This document shows, piece after piece, positions 15,066-16,248 of a stretch of DNA of 16,248 nucleotides. The stretch comes from Clostridiales bacterium. GTDB lineage: Bacteria > Bacillota > Clostridia > Christensenellales > Borkfalkiaceae. Numbering within the stretch: position 1 is the stretch's first letter; the number at the start of each line of letters is the position of its first letter. The notes under the pieces are model-generated. The model searched no databases. It worked only from the letters and a program-made list of their open reading frames with translations, and was not told the DNA's origin. The stretch is taken from NCBI GenBank assembly GCA_015069525.1, contig SVIK01000025.1:1-16248 (forward strand), read 5' to 3'. A program made the translations under genes and the position numbers.

Positions 15066-16248
15066 TTAGCCTACAACCACCAATACGCCTTGACCAGCAG
15101 GAACGTTAATCGTAATGCTGTTTCTATTTGCATAATCCGCCGAAGTCGTTCCTTTTACCGTATGCACGTTGTATGCTTTATCAAACGTCAAATTCACCGA
15201 AGCATCGCCCTCATCAGAATAATCATTAGACGCAATATAGTAAACGTACTTACCAGTATCTCTATATTCGAAGCAACCGATAATCGCATTACCAGAAGAG
15301 CCACTCGTACTCGTCAACGCACCGTAAGAACCAATCGTTCCATAAAGCGTATCATACGAAGAACCGATTTGGATAACACCTTTATTACAGCATTGCATCA
15401 ATACGTCGTCTACAGCAGCAATATGTTTGTTTACTCTTTGTACCATGGGATAATACTTCGTCGTAACCCCGTAATGGTCAACAAGCGCACAAAGTCTGTC
15501 CGCAGGGAAATCACCCGTTTCTAACGGTTGCCAATAGTTAAACCATTGAATACCTTTTGCACCATACGCAAGTGCCGTAGATACTTGAATCGCAACCTGC
15601 GCTTCCGTCAAATACATATCTTCCGTACCAGCACCATAACGGCCAACCTGACAAAATACCCAATAAGGAACGTTTCCAGCAGCCGCTTGTTCTCTTGCAG
15701 CATTTAAGCTATAATAATAGTTCGAGAAGGTTGCTCCCGTACCACGGAAAGGATAAAAGTCGTACGAATAGGAACGGGGCTTCACGTTTTCAATATACGC
15801 TTTAACGAATTTATCCCAGCTTGTGCCCGAATAATTGACAGGTGCGTTGTTCCCCAACGTACTACCAGCCCCATAATATAATTGAGCAGGCGAAGCATAC
15901 GAAGGCAAGTTGTTAACGAGCATGTTCTTCGTTTCACCGTATTTTTCGTTTGCTCTCCAAGCAGTATTTGCCTTTGCAAAACGCTCGAAAGGTTTTGTTT
16001 CGCTCTCCATGCCAGGTTCGTCTTCCGTCAACGTACCGCCGTATGCCTTTCGATTCATGTACCAACTGTAATAGTTATCCAAAGCAACAGAACCGTTATC
16101 CGACAAATTACCGAGAGCGGAACTGTCTTTTACATAATAAACCATACCCACTTGGTCTGCATACGTCAATGCGTTCGTGACGTTCCGTTTATCTACGTCA
16201 ACAACACCTCTTAAAACTTCGTAAAGACCGTAAGCCGTATTAAACCCT
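15066..16248 (-). CDS. Secreted glycosidase-like TIM-barrel protein, C-terminal part (N-terminus outside window)
   Basis: The frame is open from the window edge (codons from 16247, GFNTAYGLYEV) to a TAA at 15066, about 393 codons; the true start lies upstream. Several stretches resemble beta/alpha-barrel glycoside hydrolases acting on plant or host glycans: LTYADQVGMVYYVKDSS, a TEDEPGME stretch with acidic residues that could be catalytic, YSYDFYPFRG, VPYWVFCQVGRYG, and EAQVAIQVSTALAYGAKGIQWFNYW. The last about 90 residues (from IIGCFEYRD to NSITINVPAGQGVLVVVG) look like a C-terminal beta-sandwich. I cannot fix the family; the GH42-like and DUF4434-type barrels are possibilities. It is followed after 20 bases by the X2-module protein, with which it probably shares a transcript. 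Codon use looks like the neighbouring genes. Confidence 0.65.
   Translation of the reverse strand, partial: GFNTAYGLYEVLRGVVDVDKRNVTNALTYADQVGMVYYVKDSSALGNLSDNGSVALDNYYSWYMNRKAYGGTLTEDEPGMESETKPFERFAKANTAWRANEKYGETKNMLVNNLPSYASPAQLYYGAGSTLGNNAPVNYSGTSWDKFVKAYIENVKPRSYSYDFYPFRGTGATFSNYYYSLNAAREQAAAGNVPYWVFCQVGRYGAGTEDMYLTEAQVAIQVSTALAYGAKGIQWFNYWQPLETGDFPADRLCALVDHYGVTTKYYPMVQRVNKHIAAVDDVLMQCCNKGVIQIGSSYDTLYGTIGSYGALTSTSGSSGNAIIGCFEYRDTGKYVYYIASNDYSDEGDASVNLTFDKAYNVHTVKGTTSADYANRNSITINVPAGQGVLVVVG

Noticed and set aside
16167..16169. TTG as the true start of the glycosidase-like gene
   Set aside because: The frame continues open with barrel-like sequence to the window edge, so this is an internal Leu codon.
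1..16248. CRISPR array, tRNA or rRNA genes, transposase or phage genes
   Set aside because: No spaced direct repeats, cloverleaf sequences or mobile-element proteins were found. The window is nearly filled by the listed genes, and the longest gap is about 150 bases.

Overview
The window carries the division and cell wall (dcw) cluster of a Firmicutes-type bacterium, with every gene on the minus strand, so the genes read from right to left. The evidence for this lineage is a DivIB/FtsQ-like protein, near-perfect sigma-A type promoters, AGGAGG ribosome sites, a meso-diaminopimelate-type MurE signature (DNPRYEDP) and intrinsic terminators with long T tracts. The Gly-Gly-Cys-Gly-Ser plus hydrophobic helix plus basic tail at the end of a secreted protein recalls proteins of uncultured gut Clostridia (Christensenellales-like). 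That placement is inference. No RNA genes, mobile elements or CRISPR arrays were seen.

Layout in the direction of transcription: (1) 16248-12334 holds the end of a secreted TIM-barrel glycosidase-like protein, followed 20 bases later by a 903-residue secreted protein. The latter has a signal peptide, a LamG-like domain, six X2-like Ig modules and an unusual C-terminal anchor. A strong hairpin terminator follows. (2) 12216-4986 holds murE, a 13-codon minicistron, mraY, murD, ftsW, murA and ftsQ, packed as one operon that ends at a terminator. (3) 4916-2286 holds a consensus promoter, a divergent ftsA and ftsZ overlapping by one base, then a terminator. (4) 2205-856 holds murC, with no visible ribosome site, then a terminator. 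(5) 772-1 holds a strong promoter and the N-terminal membrane part of an FtsK/SpoIIIE translocase, cut by the window edge.

Together the genes cover much of the cytoplasmic and membrane route to lipid I (MurA, MurC, MurD, MurE, MraY), the septal glycan polymerase FtsW, the divisome proteins FtsQ, FtsA and FtsZ, and the chromosome pump FtsK. murB, murF and murG, and the usual front of the cluster (mraZ, rsmH, ftsL, ftsI), are not in the window. The front of the cluster is instead occupied by the secreted glycosidase and X2 protein pair.

The items most worth a second look are the minicistron coupled to mraY, the long out-of-frame murD/ftsW overlap, the FtsA with a degraded nucleotide-binding loop, the X2 protein with its Cys-containing C-terminal signal, and the possibly leaderless murC start inside a perfect 16-base palindrome. 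No wholly new system could be demonstrated.
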